Of a stretch of 64,000 nucleotides of DNA, positions 52,483-61,943 are shown one piece after another (position 1 is the first letter of the stretch; every line of letters begins with the position of its first letter). Origin of the DNA: Fodinibacter sp963695175 (GTDB lineage: Bacteria; Actinomycetota; Actinomycetes; Actinomycetales; Dermatophilaceae); contig CAVOGG010000002.1 of assembly GCA_963695175.1 (NCBI GenBank), positions 594,700 to 658,699 on the forward strand. Direction: 5' to 3'. A program made the translations under genes and the position numbers. Under the pieces are notes generated by a model that was not told the DNA's origin, made no database searches, and was given only the letters and a program-made list of their open reading frames with translations.

Positions 52483-55332
52483 ATGGCGGAATCGCGGGAT
52501 GGACTCCGGGTGGAGGACCAGATGTCCGCGCGCAGCGGTTCCGTTCCTTTCCCCAGTTACGGACCGGGTGTGCCGCGCCGCCCGATCGCCGGTCGCGACG
52601 CCGAGATGGCGCGGCTGGACGAGCTTCTGGTCAGGGCGGCAAGCAACCAGAGCGGGTCGCTGTTGCTCGTTGGGGAGGCCGGCGCCGGAAAGACTCACCT
52701 GCTTGAGCATTTTGTCGCCCGTGCCGAGCCGTTTCGGGTCCTGCGGGTAGCCGGCGCGGAATCCGAGACGCGGATGGTCTTCGCGGGGCTCGACAGGATC
52801 ATCTCGCCGCTGTTGGACAGGATGGGGTCTCTTCCCATTCCGCAGCATCGCGCGATGGCAACGGCCCTGGGTCTGTCCGACGAGCCGTTCCAGCGCCTGC
52901 ACCTCGGGCTTGCGGTTCTGGCGGTGCTGCGCAGCGAGGCCGCGGTCGGTCCGCTGTTGATCGTCGTCGATGACGCGCACTGGCTTGATCCCGACAGCCT
53001 CGAGGTGCTCGCTTTCGTCGCGCGGCGTCTGGAGTCCGATGCCATCGCGATGGTGTTGAGCTCGCGAATCGGCCAGGTACCTCAGCCGGTCAGCGACATG
53101 GCGACGCTCGAGCTCGGTGGACTCACGGCACGAGCCGTCAGTGAGCTCTTGGCCTCCCTCGATGCGCCGTCCTTCGACCCGTTGACTGTGGACATCGCGC
53201 GCCTTGTGAAGGCAACCAACGGCAACCCCTTGGCCGTGGTGGAGCTGGCCCATGCTGCTGACGCCTCTCGACTGCGCGCGTCGCTGCACCTGCAAGGTGA
53301 GCTGTCTGTCGGAGATGTTCTGGTCGACCACTTCCGGCGGCAGGTCGCCGGCTTCTCACCGCGATGTCAGCAGCTGCTGCTGCTGGCAGCCGCGAACGGC
53401 CGGGGAGACTCCGAGGTGCTCTGGGTGGCCGCGGACCTGCTCGGGCTGGGCCCGGAGGACGCCGACGCCGCGGTTGGCACCGGTGTGTGGAACTACGAGC
53501 CCGACCCGGCCTTCCGGCATCCGCTGATTCGCACTGCGGTGTACTCCTCGGCTGATCCCGGCGAGCTGCGCCGCGTCCACGCGGCCCTCGCCGAGGCCAC
53601 CGACTCGGCCCTGGATGCCGAGGGCTACGCCTGGCATCGTGCGTGCGCCACGGCCCTGCACGATGAGGAAGTGGCTTCGCTCCTCGAGGCCTGCGCTCTG
53701 CGGGTCCGACCCAAGGGCGGCTACGCCACGCAGGCGACGTACCTGACGCGCGCCGCCGAGCTCAGCCGTGACCCTGTGTTGAAGGCCGAGCGACAGCTCG
53801 GGGCCGGACAGGCGTTGCTCCGCGCGGGTGACCGCGCGGGTGCCCAGCGGATTCTTGACCAGGTGGCGTCCGGCGTCGACAACCCGCACCTGCGGGTCCA
53901 GGTCACCCGGCTCCAGGCGGTGATCCACTTGGCTGGTGCTGCCTCGGCCAGCGAGATCTCGGCACACCTGGTCGCGGTGCTCGACGAGGCACGGCTGCTG
54001 GAGTCGGGTCTGGCGCGCACGGTGACGCTCGAGGCACTGGGGGCCGCCTTCCTGAGCGGCCGGCACATGACCGGCTTGTCGTTCGGGGAACTGAACGCTG
54101 CGGTCGCGAGCCTGAAGGACGAGCCGTCACTGAGCCCAGCCGACCAGTCACGCGACCTGCTGGCGATGGCGGGCGCCTTTCGGATGTACGCCGGCCAGGC
54201 GCGCGCGGCAGCCAAGATGAAGCATGCCGTGGCCGACATCGTTCACGACGAAGTCAGCATGGACGGCGAGATCGGTCTGACCACTCTGGCCGTGCTGATG
54301 CCTGCCGAACTGTGGGACCTGGGCGCCATGAAGGTCCTCGCCAGCCGGTACCGAGCGCACGACCTGGACCAGGGGTCGATGGGCAGCCTCAGATCAAGCC
54401 AAGCCGCCTTGGCCCGCGTACACCTCCTTGAGGGCGACTTCAGCTCGGCACAGTTGCTGATGAGTGAGCTTCGCGGGCTCGTTGCGATGCTGAGCCCCGA
54501 GCCGAGCGTGGTCGACACCCCGTACGAGGCTGAACTGTTCGTCTGGATCGGGGACGAGTACAAAGCCAGAGAGATCATCGACACGCTCATCCACCGCTGG
54601 GGGGTCCAGCTGGGAAAGAGCGTGCTCGAGGACTGGGGCTGGATGAGCCTGGCAGTGCTCGAGAACAGCCTGGGCAACTACCGGCAGGCCCTTGAGGCGG
54701 CGGTGCAGGCAGTCGAGCACGATCACCTGCCCTGGTCCTCACAAGCGCTGCCCGAGGCCATCGAGGCGGCTGCGCGCACGCACAACCAGGCGGAGGCACT
54801 GCTCCGGCTGGAGCAGCTGCGTGAGCGCGTTGCGGCCAGTCCCACCCCGTGGTCCGAAGGCCTGCTCGCCCGCTCAGAAGGAATCTGCGCCCATGGAGCG
54901 GAGGCCGATACCCACTTCCGCACAGCCATCGCCCTCCTGGCCGCCTCAGGTGTCCGCACCGAGCATGCGCGATCCCACCTGCTGTACGGCGAGTGGTTGC
55001 GTCGCGAGGGGCGAAAGCTGGACGCCCGTGTCCAGCTCAAGCAGGCCTTGGGTCTGTTCAACGCCCTCGGAGCGCGGCTGTTCGCCCACCGGTGCGAAAT
55101 GGAGCTTCGGGCCACAGGCGAACGGATCACCCGTGCCGCCAGCGACCAGAGAACGCTCACCTCCCAGGAACAACAAGTCGCTGAGCTGGCCGCCTCGGGG
55201 CTCACCAACAAGGAGATCTCCACCAAGCTGTTCATCGGCGAGAGCACCGTCGAGTTCCACATGACCAAGATTCTCCGCAAGCTCGAGATCAGGTCGCGTC
55301 GCCAGCTCAAGGCGATGCTGCCGCAGGCCTGA
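52483..55332 (+). CDS. LAL-type LuxR regulator with AAA ATPase domain
   Basis: 949 residues from ATG 52483. N-terminal ATPase: Walker A GEAGAGKTHLLE, Walker B LLIVVDDAHWLD. A long helical middle region with TPR-like character (residues about 330-850) follows. The C-terminus is a LuxR helix-turn-helix (LTSQEQQVAELAASGLTNKEISTKLFIGESTVEFHMTKILRKLEI). Such regulators activate catabolic or secondary-metabolism operons. It is flanked by a divergent secreted hydrolase and followed on the same strand by an MFS exporter and another hydrolase, the probable targets. Confidence 0.93.
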   Translation: MAESRDGLRVEDQMSARSGSVPFPSYGPGVPRRPIAGRDAEMARLDELLVRAASNQSGSLLLVGEAGAGKTHLLEHFVARAEPFRVLRVAGAESETRMVFAGLDRIISPLLDRMGSLPIPQHRAMATALGLSDEPFQRLHLGLAVLAVLRSEAAVGPLLIVVDDAHWLDPDSLEVLAFVARRLESDAIAMVLSSRIGQVPQPVSDMATLELGGLTARAVSELLASLDAPSFDPLTVDIARLVKATNGNPLAVVELAHAADASRLRASLHLQGELSVGDVLVDHFRRQVAGFSPRCQQLLLLAAANGRGDSEVLWVAADLLGLGPEDADAAVGTGVWNYEPDPAFRHPLIRTAVYSSADPGELRRVHAALAEATDSALDAEGYAWHRACATALHDEEVASLLEACALRVRPKGGYATQATYLTRAAELSRDPVLKAERQLGAGQALLRAGDRAGAQRILDQVASGVDNPHLRVQVTRLQAVIHLAGAASASEISAHLVAVLDEARLLESGLARTVTLEALGAAFLSGRHMTGLSFGELNAAVASLKDEPSLSPADQSRDLLAMAGAFRMYAGQARAAAKMKHAVADIVHDEVSMDGEIGLTTLAVLMPAELWDLGAMKVLASRYRAHDLDQGSMGSLRSSQAALARVHLLEGDFSSAQLLMSELRGLVAMLSPEPSVVDTPYEAELFVWIGDEYKAREIIDTLIHRWGVQLGKSVLEDWGWMSLAVLENSLGNYRQALEAAVQAVEHDHLPWSSQALPEAIEAAARTHNQAEALLRLEQLRERVAASPTPWSEGLLARSEGICAHGAEADTHFRTAIALLAASGVRTEHARSHLLYGEWLRREGRKLDARVQLKQALGLFNALGARLFAHRCEMELRATGERITRAASDQRTLTSQEQQVAELAASGLTNKEISTKLFIGESTVEFHMTKILRKLEIRSRRQLKAMLPQA

Positions 55333-55463
55333 TCACCTAGCTGAGCTGTGGCCCGTCCCGAGGCCCAACGCCGGCGGGCACGGCTCACTGGGGGGTTTCC
55401 GGGGTTCGAGCGGTCGCCATCCCGTGGTCTGGTGGGCTGGTTCCCCACTGGAAGGTCCGGGCC

Positions 55464-56660
55464 ATGGCGCTACCGAAGACGCTCTTGCCGCTGGGTGCGG
55501 CGGCTTTCGCACTCGGGACGACAGAGTTCGTCACCGTCGGGCTGCTACCGACCATTGCGAGGGCGATGTCGGTGTCCGTGGGGGCCGCAGGCGCTCTCGT
55601 CACGGCCTATGCGGTAGGGATCGCTGTCGGAGGCCCGTGCCTGGCGTGGTTCCTACGGCGCCGGCCACCCAAGTCGGCTCTGCTGGCCCTGTTGGCCCTG
55701 TTCGTCGCGGCTCACGCGGTGATGGCCCTCGCCGGCTCGTTCGAAGTGCTGGTGGTGGCGCGGGTGATCGCGGCCGCCACGCACGGCGCGTTCTTCGGGA
55801 TCGCAGCGGTCCTGGCAGTCAGCATGGTGGACGAGTCCAGTAGGTCGCGCGCGCTCGGGCTGCTGTTCGGCGGCCTGACCATCGCGACGGTGTTGGGCGT
55901 CCCTCTGGGGACCCTGCTCGGGCAGGCGACCTCCTGGCGAGCACCCTTCGTCGCCATCGGCCTGATGGGCACTGCCGCGGCGATCTGGATCGCGTTCGTG
56001 GCCCACAACCCACCCTCTGCGGATCGATCCGCGGAGCCGGCTGAGCGACCGGCCGTCGAATGGCTGGCCCTGGTCAAGGTCTTCGTCGCCACAGCCCTCG
56101 GGTTCGGTTCCATGTTCATCGTCTTCACGTTCATCACCACCTACCTCGTGGAGGTCACCGGCATTGCCGAAGGTGCCGTGCCGGCGGTGCTCCTGGTCTA
56201 CGGACTCGCCACCGCGGCGGGCGCTCTGGTGGGCGGGAGTGCCGGCGACCGCTGGCCCGCGCAGTCGCTACCGGTGGTCCTGGTGCTGCTGGCCCTGGTG
56301 CTGGCCACGTTCGGTCTGAGCGGGACCACGCCCTGGGCAACCCTCGCCCTCCTGGTGCTGTGGGGACTGACGGGTTTCGCCCTGCCACCTCTGCTTCAGT
56401 CGCGCGTCATCGAGGTCGCCGGAGCCAGCAGCACCCTTGCCTCGACCTTGAACGTCGCCAGCTTCAACGTCGGCATCGCCCTGGGTTCGGTCATCGGCAC
56501 CGGGTTCGTCACCACCGACCACCTCGCGTGGACGCCGTACGCCGCGGCGATCGGCACCGCGGTGGCCGTCCCCTTCGCCATCCGACGGACTACCCGCCCG
56601 CGGTCCGGGTCGTCCCCGCAACATCACCCCGCAGCCGCGGTCGGCAGCACTCCGCTCTGA
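55464..56660 (+). CDS. MFS transporter, DHA1 drug/arabinose efflux type
   Basis: 398 residues, 12 hydrophobic segments. LGAAAFALGTTEFVTVGLLPTIARAMSVSVGAAGALVTAYAVGIAVGGP is the typical AraJ/PbuE-like start, and RVIAAATHGAFFGIAAVLA carries motif C. Likely proton-driven export of a sugar, purine or drug. It starts 131 bp after the LuxR regulator and precedes a hydrolase gene at 56690, probably in one operon. Confidence 0.9.
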   Translation: MALPKTLLPLGAAAFALGTTEFVTVGLLPTIARAMSVSVGAAGALVTAYAVGIAVGGPCLAWFLRRRPPKSALLALLALFVAAHAVMALAGSFEVLVVARVIAAATHGAFFGIAAVLAVSMVDESSRSRALGLLFGGLTIATVLGVPLGTLLGQATSWRAPFVAIGLMGTAAAIWIAFVAHNPPSADRSAEPAERPAVEWLALVKVFVATALGFGSMFIVFTFITTYLVEVTGIAEGAVPAVLLVYGLATAAGALVGGSAGDRWPAQSLPVVLVLLALVLATFGLSGTTPWATLALLVLWGLTGFALPPLLQSRVIEVAGASSTLASTLNVASFNVGIALGSVIGTGFVTTDHLAWTPYAAAIGTAVAVPFAIRRTTRPRSGSSPQHHPAAAVGSTPL

Positions 56661-56689
56661 TCTGGACCATCACAACCAAGGAGAAAGTC

Positions 56690-57526
56690 ATGTCTGACAC
56701 CAACACCAAGCCCCCCGTCCTGTTCATCCACGGGCTCTGGATCCACGCCGCCGCTTGGCAGCCATGGGTCCGGATGTTCGAAGAAGCGGGGCACGACGCG
56801 AGTGCGCCTGGCTGGCCAGGGGACTCCGAGACCGTCGAGGCGACACGCGCCAACCCGGAGCAGATGGACGGAATCGGGATCGAGGACATCTTCGACCACT
56901 ACGCCTCCCTGATCGCAGGGATGGCGGCCAAGCCCATCGTGGTCGGCCACTCCTTCGGGGGGCTCATCGCGCAGGAACTGATCGCGAACAACCACGCGGT
57001 TGCTGCGGTAGCGATCGATCCCGCGCCCATCAAGGGAGTGACTGCCTTGCCGTTCTCACAACTGCGCTCAGGATTCCCGGTGCTGGGCAACCCTGCCAAC
57101 AAGAAGCGCACGGTCTCGTTGACGGCAAAGCAGTTCCGCTACAGCTTCGGCAACGCCCTGACCGAGCAGGAGTCGGACGCCCTGTTCCAGGCATGGACCA
57201 TCCCCGGGCCCGGTCGACCACTCTTCGAGGACGCGGTCGCCAACTTCTCCAAGCACTCACCGGCCGCCGTCGACACCCACCACGCCATCCGCGGACCGCT
57301 CCTGCTGATAAGTGGCGACAACGACCACACCGTTCCCTCCAAGGTCACCCGACAGGTCTTCAAGCTGTATGCAGACAACCCGTCCGTTACCGAATACCAG
57401 GAGTTCGAGGGCCGCGGCCACTCCCTGACACTGGACTCCGGATGGAAGGCCGTCGCCGCAGCGTCGCTCACCTGGCTCGACGCCCAGAACCTCGAAACCG
57501 GGACCCCATCGACACGTGTGGTCTGA
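56690..57526 (+). CDS. Alpha/beta hydrolase, non-secreted
   Basis: 278 residues. ATG 56690 follows AAGGAG at six bases. PPVLFIHGLWIHAAAWQPW gives the oxyanion loop, VVGHSFGGLIAQELIA the nucleophile elbow, LLISGDNDHTVP the acid and FEGRGHSLTLD the His. The long cap region (about 125-200) is typical of this esterase group. Same strand as the MFS gene and 29 bp after it, so probably in the LuxR-controlled operon. Substrate unknown. Confidence 0.9.
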   Translation: MSDTNTKPPVLFIHGLWIHAAAWQPWVRMFEEAGHDASAPGWPGDSETVEATRANPEQMDGIGIEDIFDHYASLIAGMAAKPIVVGHSFGGLIAQELIANNHAVAAVAIDPAPIKGVTALPFSQLRSGFPVLGNPANKKRTVSLTAKQFRYSFGNALTEQESDALFQAWTIPGPGRPLFEDAVANFSKHSPAAVDTHHAIRGPLLLISGDNDHTVPSKVTRQVFKLYADNPSVTEYQEFEGRGHSLTLDSGWKAVAAASLTWLDAQNLETGTPSTRVV

Positions 57527-57790
57527 GGTGCACGCGGATTCTCAAGGCCCGCTGACCGGGATGGCGAGGCCGGCACGCCGCACCACCTGGGCGTGCGCCC
57601 TTCCCGAGCACCCGTTTTCGGCCGACTGAGCTGCTCGGGATGACATCACCGCCGGCTCCCGGCATGATGCGGCCGCCCGGATCGCCCGCGGCTGCCGAGA
57701 GCGTGGCCGATCCGCCGACTCCACAGAGAAGCGGCGTGGGTTGAAGCAGCCACCTTCCCTGAGGTGACCGCCCAACTGGTCGACTCTGGT

Positions 57791-58075
57791 CTAACGCGAC
57801 GCGAGTTCCAGCCAGGCGAAGTCTCCCGTGAAGCGTGTCTCGCTCTTCATCGTGGTGTTGGCTTTGACCCACTCGGCGAGCGCCGCGTCCGCTGCCTTTG
57901 CGTGTTCCTCGGACTCCCACTGACTCACCGAGACCACTCGGTCGTCTTCGAACATGACGCCGTAGGAGATGTAACCGGGAGTGCCGGTGACGATCGGGAT
58001 CACACCCGCGCGTGCCTTCGCCTCGAGCGCATCCCTGTCTTCGTCGTGGGTGTAGATGACGACACGTCCATACAT
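57791..58075 (-). CDS. Small antibiotic-biosynthesis-monooxygenase-like (ABM) protein
   Basis: 94 residues; ATG 58075 has GAGGAG six bases before it. A single ferredoxin-like alpha/beta unit: MYGRVVIYTHDEDRDALEAKARAG, PGYISYGVMFEDDRVVSVSQWESEEHAKAADAALAEWV. The family includes quinone-forming monooxygenases and stress proteins; active-site residues are not diagnostic. Convergent with the hydrolase at 57526 and separated from the GH32 gene by repeat copy 21. Confidence 0.75.
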   Translation of the reverse strand: MYGRVVIYTHDEDRDALEAKARAGVIPIVTGTPGYISYGVMFEDDRVVSVSQWESEEHAKAADAALAEWVKANTTMKSETRFTGDFAWLELASR

Positions 58076-58196
58076 GCGAAGCTCCTCTGTACCGGACCGA
58101 CGTGACGGCCGTGCGGCCGCCTCTCCCTGCCCCGTACTCGCAACGTAGCCCTGCTCGTGCATCCAGGCCATAGCCCACCTGAGCGCAGCGAGGGCC

Positions 58197-58212
58197 GTGG
58201 CGGCGAGACGCA
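58197..58212 (+). repeat. Dispersed oriented repeat, copy 21 (variant)
   Basis: GTGGCGGCGAGACGCA. It matches the consensus best if three bases (TGA) are missing from the core. ACCTG upstream can pair with CAGGT after it. Confidence 0.6.
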
Positions 58213-58330
58213 GGTCAACTCCCCTCCACCTCACGTAGCCGCGCGCTAGGAAATGGCTGGGGCGACTCTCGTGGGTCCTCCTCTCGACGTGCGCCCGCTC
58301 GCCCCCCGAGGTACCGTCCAGTTGGGGCAC

Positions 58331-58344
58331 TGACAACGTTGTCA
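58331..58344. promoter_or_regulatory. LacI-type operator upstream of the GH32 gene
   Basis: TGACAACGTTGTCA, a perfect 14-bp palindrome ending 14 bp before the ATG at 58359. The core CAACGTTG also occurs before the arabinofuranosidase gene (14942-14949). LacI-family regulators of plant-sugar genes bind such sites. Confidence 0.7.
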
Positions 58345-58358
58345 TCTGGAGGTTCATC

Positions 58359-60893
58359 ATGGTCATCACTACCCGTCCGCACACGCGCCGCTGGCGCGCT
58401 GTCGCAGTGTGCGTCGTCTCATTCCTCGCCATGCTCGGCGTGGCGCCGGCCTCGGCGGACACGCCGCAGCACCGCCCGGCGTACCACTTCAGCCCCGCGA
58501 AGAACTGGATGAACGACCCCAATGGGCTCGTGTTCTACAAGGGCGTCTACCACCTCTTCTTCCAGTACAACCCGCTCGGCAACGTGTGGGGCAACATGTC
58601 CTGGGGGCACGCGACGAGCACGGACCTGGTCCACTGGGCCGAGCAACCGGTCGCCATCCCGTTCGACGCCAACGAGGGGGTGTTCTCCGGGTCGGTCGTC
58701 GTCGACACAACGAACAGCTCCGGTTTCGGGACCAAGAAGAACCCGCCTCTCGTGGCGATGTACACCAGCGCCTACACGCCCGCCAGCGGGCGCGACGGCA
58801 TCCAGGCCCAGTCACTGGCGTACTCGACCGACGACGGTCAGACGTGGACCAAGTACTCGGGCAACCCGGTCATCGACATCGGCTCACGCGAGTTCCGCGA
58901 CCCCAAGGCGTTCTGGTACGAGCCCGCCCAGGAGTGGCGGATGGTGGCGGTGATCGCCAACGAGCACAAGGTGCTGATCTGGCGCTCGGCAGACCTCAAG
59001 CACTGGACCAAGCTGTCCGAGTTCGGTCCGCGCAACGCCACCGGGGGCGCCTGGGAGTGCCCGGACCTGTTCCCCCTTGCGGTCGACGGTGACCCGGACA
59101 ACGTCAAGTGGGTCATGACCGTCAGCCTCAACCCCGGCGGCATCGCCGGCGGCTCCGGCACCCAGTACTTCGTCGGCGACTTCGACGGCACGACATTCAC
59201 CCCCGACGGGCCCGCGAGCTACCAGCCTCCCTCCGGGACGCTCCTGCAGGGATTCGAGAACGGGTACACCGGATGGACCCCGACCGGTGCGGCCTTCGGG
59301 TCTCAGCCGGCATCCGGTTCGTTGCCGGGCCAGCAGGCCGTCACCGGCTACGTGGGCGAGCACCTGGTCAACAGCTTCATCGACTTCGACGGCGCCCAGG
59401 GCGAGCTGACCTCTCCGGCGTTCACCATCGACCAGAGGTACCTGAACTTCCTCATCGGTGGTGGCCACCACGAGGCAGTCGCCGGTGCGACCCAGGGTGA
59501 CCCTGGCGGCGAGGTGTTCACCGACTTCGAGGTGCTCGACCCGGTGACGCACCTGCCCGCCGGATGGAGTGCCACAGGGGACTTCGTCGGCTACGGCGCG
59601 ACCAGCTCGGGACTGCCCTACCACCAGGGCGACAAGGTGCTCGACACCTGCGTCGTGCCCGACAAGTGCGACCCCGCCGTGGGCACCTTCGTGTCGCCGG
59701 AGTTCACCGTGACCAAGGACTACGTCAATCTCCTCATCGCAGGGGGCACGCACCCGCTCGGCACGAGTGGCCCAACGGTCGTCGAGCTCGTCTCAGGCGG
59801 ACAGGTCGTCGGGTCGGTCACCGGCAACAACTCCGGCGAGATGGACTGGCGCTACATCGACGCCAGGGCAGTGGTGGGCCAGCAGGCCCGGGTCGTCGTC
59901 CGGGACGACCACAGCGGCGGCGACTGGGGACACCTCATGGTGGACGACATCCGGTTCTCCGACAGTGCAGCCGGCCCGCGCGACACCCAGACGACCGTCA
60001 ACCTCGTCGTCGACGGCAACGTCGTGCGGTCCAGCACGGGATCGGACAGCGAGGCCCTCGACTGGGCCTCGTGGGACCTCAGCGGACTGCAGGGTCGCAC
60101 GGCGCAGATCACCGTCGTCGACCACAGCTCCGGTGGTTGGGGACACATCCTCGCCGACCAGTTCATGCTCGCGTCGGCACCCGCCAAGAGCGGGACCGAC
60201 CGGGCCAGCTGGGTCGACTACGGACGCGACAACTACGCCGGAGTGACCTTCAACGGGCTGCCCGTCGACCAGCGCACGACCATCAGCTGGATGAACAACT
60301 GGCAGTACGCCGGTGACGTACCCACCGACCCGTGGCGCGGCCAGATGACGATGCCGCGCACGCTGTCCCTCGTCACGACCGAGGCGGGGCCGCGTCTCCG
60401 CCAGACACCGGTCCCGGGAGTGAATGCGGTGACCGTGAACCGGGACAAGCAGCAGGCGAAGGAGCGTTCGGTCGCGGCCGGTGTGAGGCCGACCGGTCTC
60501 GCCGCGACCGTGGCACGGGTGGAGGTCCGCGTCGCCCTGGGCTCGGCATCGGAGGCTGGCATCGTGTTGCGGCGCAGCGCCGACGGCTCCGTGGGCACGA
60601 AGGTCGGGGTCCGTCGCGACGGCACACTGATCGTCGACCGCACGCGCAGCGGCAACGTCGCGTTCAACCCCCTCTTCCCCAGCATCGAGGAGGCGCCCGT
60701 GACCGTGCGAGACGGTGAGGTGACCTTCACGGCATACCTCGACCGCAGCTCGGTCGAAGTGCTCGCCCAGGGCGGTCAGGTCTCGATCACCGACCTCATC
60801 TATCCGCCGGCCTCGGCGACAGGTCTCGCGGCCTACGCGGTGGGCGGGACGGCCAAGGCGGTCGACATCAAGGTGACACCCATCCGCCCCTGA
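58359..60893 (+). CDS. Secreted GH32 fructanase (levanase/inulinase type) with inserted domains
   Basis: 844 residues with GGAGG seven bases before ATG 58359. Signal peptide to about residue 34 (VSFLAMLGVAPASA). GH32 motifs: nucleophile Asp53 in WMNDPNG, stabiliser Asp181 in FRDPK, acid/base Glu233 in WECPDLF. At about residue 290 the propeller is interrupted by two related beta-sandwich segments (each with a WGH(L/I) and a DD or AD ending), and resumes near 625 (WVDYGRDNYAGVTFNG). A C-terminal beta domain follows. The enzyme hydrolyses fructans outside the cell. Sole gene between repeat copies 21 and 22. Confidence 0.93.
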   Translation: MVITTRPHTRRWRAVAVCVVSFLAMLGVAPASADTPQHRPAYHFSPAKNWMNDPNGLVFYKGVYHLFFQYNPLGNVWGNMSWGHATSTDLVHWAEQPVAIPFDANEGVFSGSVVVDTTNSSGFGTKKNPPLVAMYTSAYTPASGRDGIQAQSLAYSTDDGQTWTKYSGNPVIDIGSREFRDPKAFWYEPAQEWRMVAVIANEHKVLIWRSADLKHWTKLSEFGPRNATGGAWECPDLFPLAVDGDPDNVKWVMTVSLNPGGIAGGSGTQYFVGDFDGTTFTPDGPASYQPPSGTLLQGFENGYTGWTPTGAAFGSQPASGSLPGQQAVTGYVGEHLVNSFIDFDGAQGELTSPAFTIDQRYLNFLIGGGHHEAVAGATQGDPGGEVFTDFEVLDPVTHLPAGWSATGDFVGYGATSSGLPYHQGDKVLDTCVVPDKCDPAVGTFVSPEFTVTKDYVNLLIAGGTHPLGTSGPTVVELVSGGQVVGSVTGNNSGEMDWRYIDARAVVGQQARVVVRDDHSGGDWGHLMVDDIRFSDSAAGPRDTQTTVNLVVDGNVVRSSTGSDSEALDWASWDLSGLQGRTAQITVVDHSSGGWGHILADQFMLASAPAKSGTDRASWVDYGRDNYAGVTFNGLPVDQRTTISWMNNWQYAGDVPTDPWRGQMTMPRTLSLVTTEAGPRLRQTPVPGVNAVTVNRDKQQAKERSVAAGVRPTGLAATVARVEVRVALGSASEAGIVLRRSADGSVGTKVGVRRDGTLIVDRTRSGNVAFNPLFPSIEEAPVTVRDGEVTFTAYLDRSSVEVLAQGGQVSITDLIYPPASATGLAAYAVGGTAKAVDIKVTPIRP

Positions 60894-60901
60894 CCGGGCG
60901 A

Positions 60902-60944
60902 GGCGGCGGCCGGTGCAGCTCCAGACGCTGCACCGGCCGCCGCC
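60902..60944 (+). terminator. Strong hairpin terminator after the GH32 gene
   Basis: A perfect 17-bp stem (GGCGGCGGCCGGTGCAG and its complement) with a 9-base loop, starting 9 bp after the stop. No T tract follows, but GTCTCAGC, the inverted partner of repeat copy 22, begins at once. Confidence 0.75.
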
Positions 60945-60983
60945 GTCTCAGCTCATCCCGCCCGCCACCTTCCAGGTGCTGTC

Positions 60984-60999
60984 GCGGCGCTGAGACGCA
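60984..60999 (+). repeat. Dispersed oriented repeat, copy 22
   Basis: GCGGCGCTGAGACGCA, 15 of 16. The perfect inverted partner GTCTCAGC is at 60945-60952, opposite GCTGAGAC at 60989-60996. Confidence 0.85.
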
Positions 61000-61148
61000 C
61001 CACTCGAGGGTCGGCCAGGGCGTTCGACCAGTAGAGCGCGGGAAGCGATTGCGGCCCACGAGGTGGGGCGCCTCGACGCACAACGGGATCCCCCGCGCGT
61101 CTGGTCAGCGGTTGTGGCAGCAGGTTGTTCGACCGGGTCGGCGGTCTG

Positions 61149-61943
61149 CTAGGCGTCGCGGCGTTCGAGCAGGAGCGCTCCGAGTACGAGGATGGCAATG
61201 GCCCACAGGCAGTAGACGAGGTAGCCCGTCCAGGGCCCGGCTTCATCGACGCCTTGTTTGATGGTGGTGATCTGGTGTCCCGCGTTGGTGGTGAGCCATG
61301 CGGCGATGCCCTTGCCGGTTGAACCGGGCAGTAGGCCAGCGAGCTGCGGTAGGACCAGGAGACCTGCCACGGCAGCGACGATGCCGGTGGCCGTTTGACG
61401 ACAGACTGTTCCAAGTGCCACTCCAAGAGCGGCGCTGGCTCCCAGGTACAGACCTCCACCGAGCACGGCGCGGATCACGTGTGGATCGGTGAAGCTTGCG
61501 TCAAGGTGTTCAGATCCGAGGACGACCTGCCCGAGCGAGAACGACACGACGCAGGTGGCAAGTCCGACCAGTGCGGCGGTTGCAGTGACGATCACCGTCT
61601 TTGCGGCAAGCACGCGGAGCCGGTCTGGCGTCGCAGAAAGAGTGCTCTTGATGCTGCCAGTTGCGTACTCCGTGCTGATCACCAGGACACCGAGCACGGC
61701 GGCTCCGAGCTGACCGATCACGAGACCAGCCAAACTGACCTCGGTTGGGTCGAACGCGGCTCGTTGCTTTGAGCTGAACTCGCTGAAGTTGGCGGCACTG
61801 CCCAAGCAGAACAGGACGGAGAACCCGATGGTGAGCGTGGACAGGAGCAGTAGCGCATAGGGCGTCGACCTTACCGACCACAGCTTCGTCCACTCTGAGC
61901 GCAGGATCCAGCGGAATCGAAGTCCGGTCCCAGCGGTGTTCAT
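61149..61943 (-). CDS. ABC-2 type transporter permease
   Basis: 264 residues; ATG 61943 overlaps the ATPase stop. Six hydrophobic segments (about 20-45, 70-90, 110-135, 150-175, 180-200, 235-258). LGVLVISTEYATGSIKSTLSATPDRLRVLAAKTVIV is the characteristic ABC-2 block. With the ATPase it forms an exporter of unknown substrate. Last gene of the three-gene minus-strand operon. Confidence 0.9.
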   Translation of the reverse strand: MNTAGTGLRFRWILRSEWTKLWSVRSTPYALLLLSTLTIGFSVLFCLGSAANFSEFSSKQRAAFDPTEVSLAGLVIGQLGAAVLGVLVISTEYATGSIKSTLSATPDRLRVLAAKTVIVTATAALVGLATCVVSFSLGQVVLGSEHLDASFTDPHVIRAVLGGGLYLGASAALGVALGTVCRQTATGIVAAVAGLLVLPQLAGLLPGSTGKGIAAWLTTNAGHQITTIKQGVDEAGPWTGYLVYCLWAIAILVLGALLLERRDA

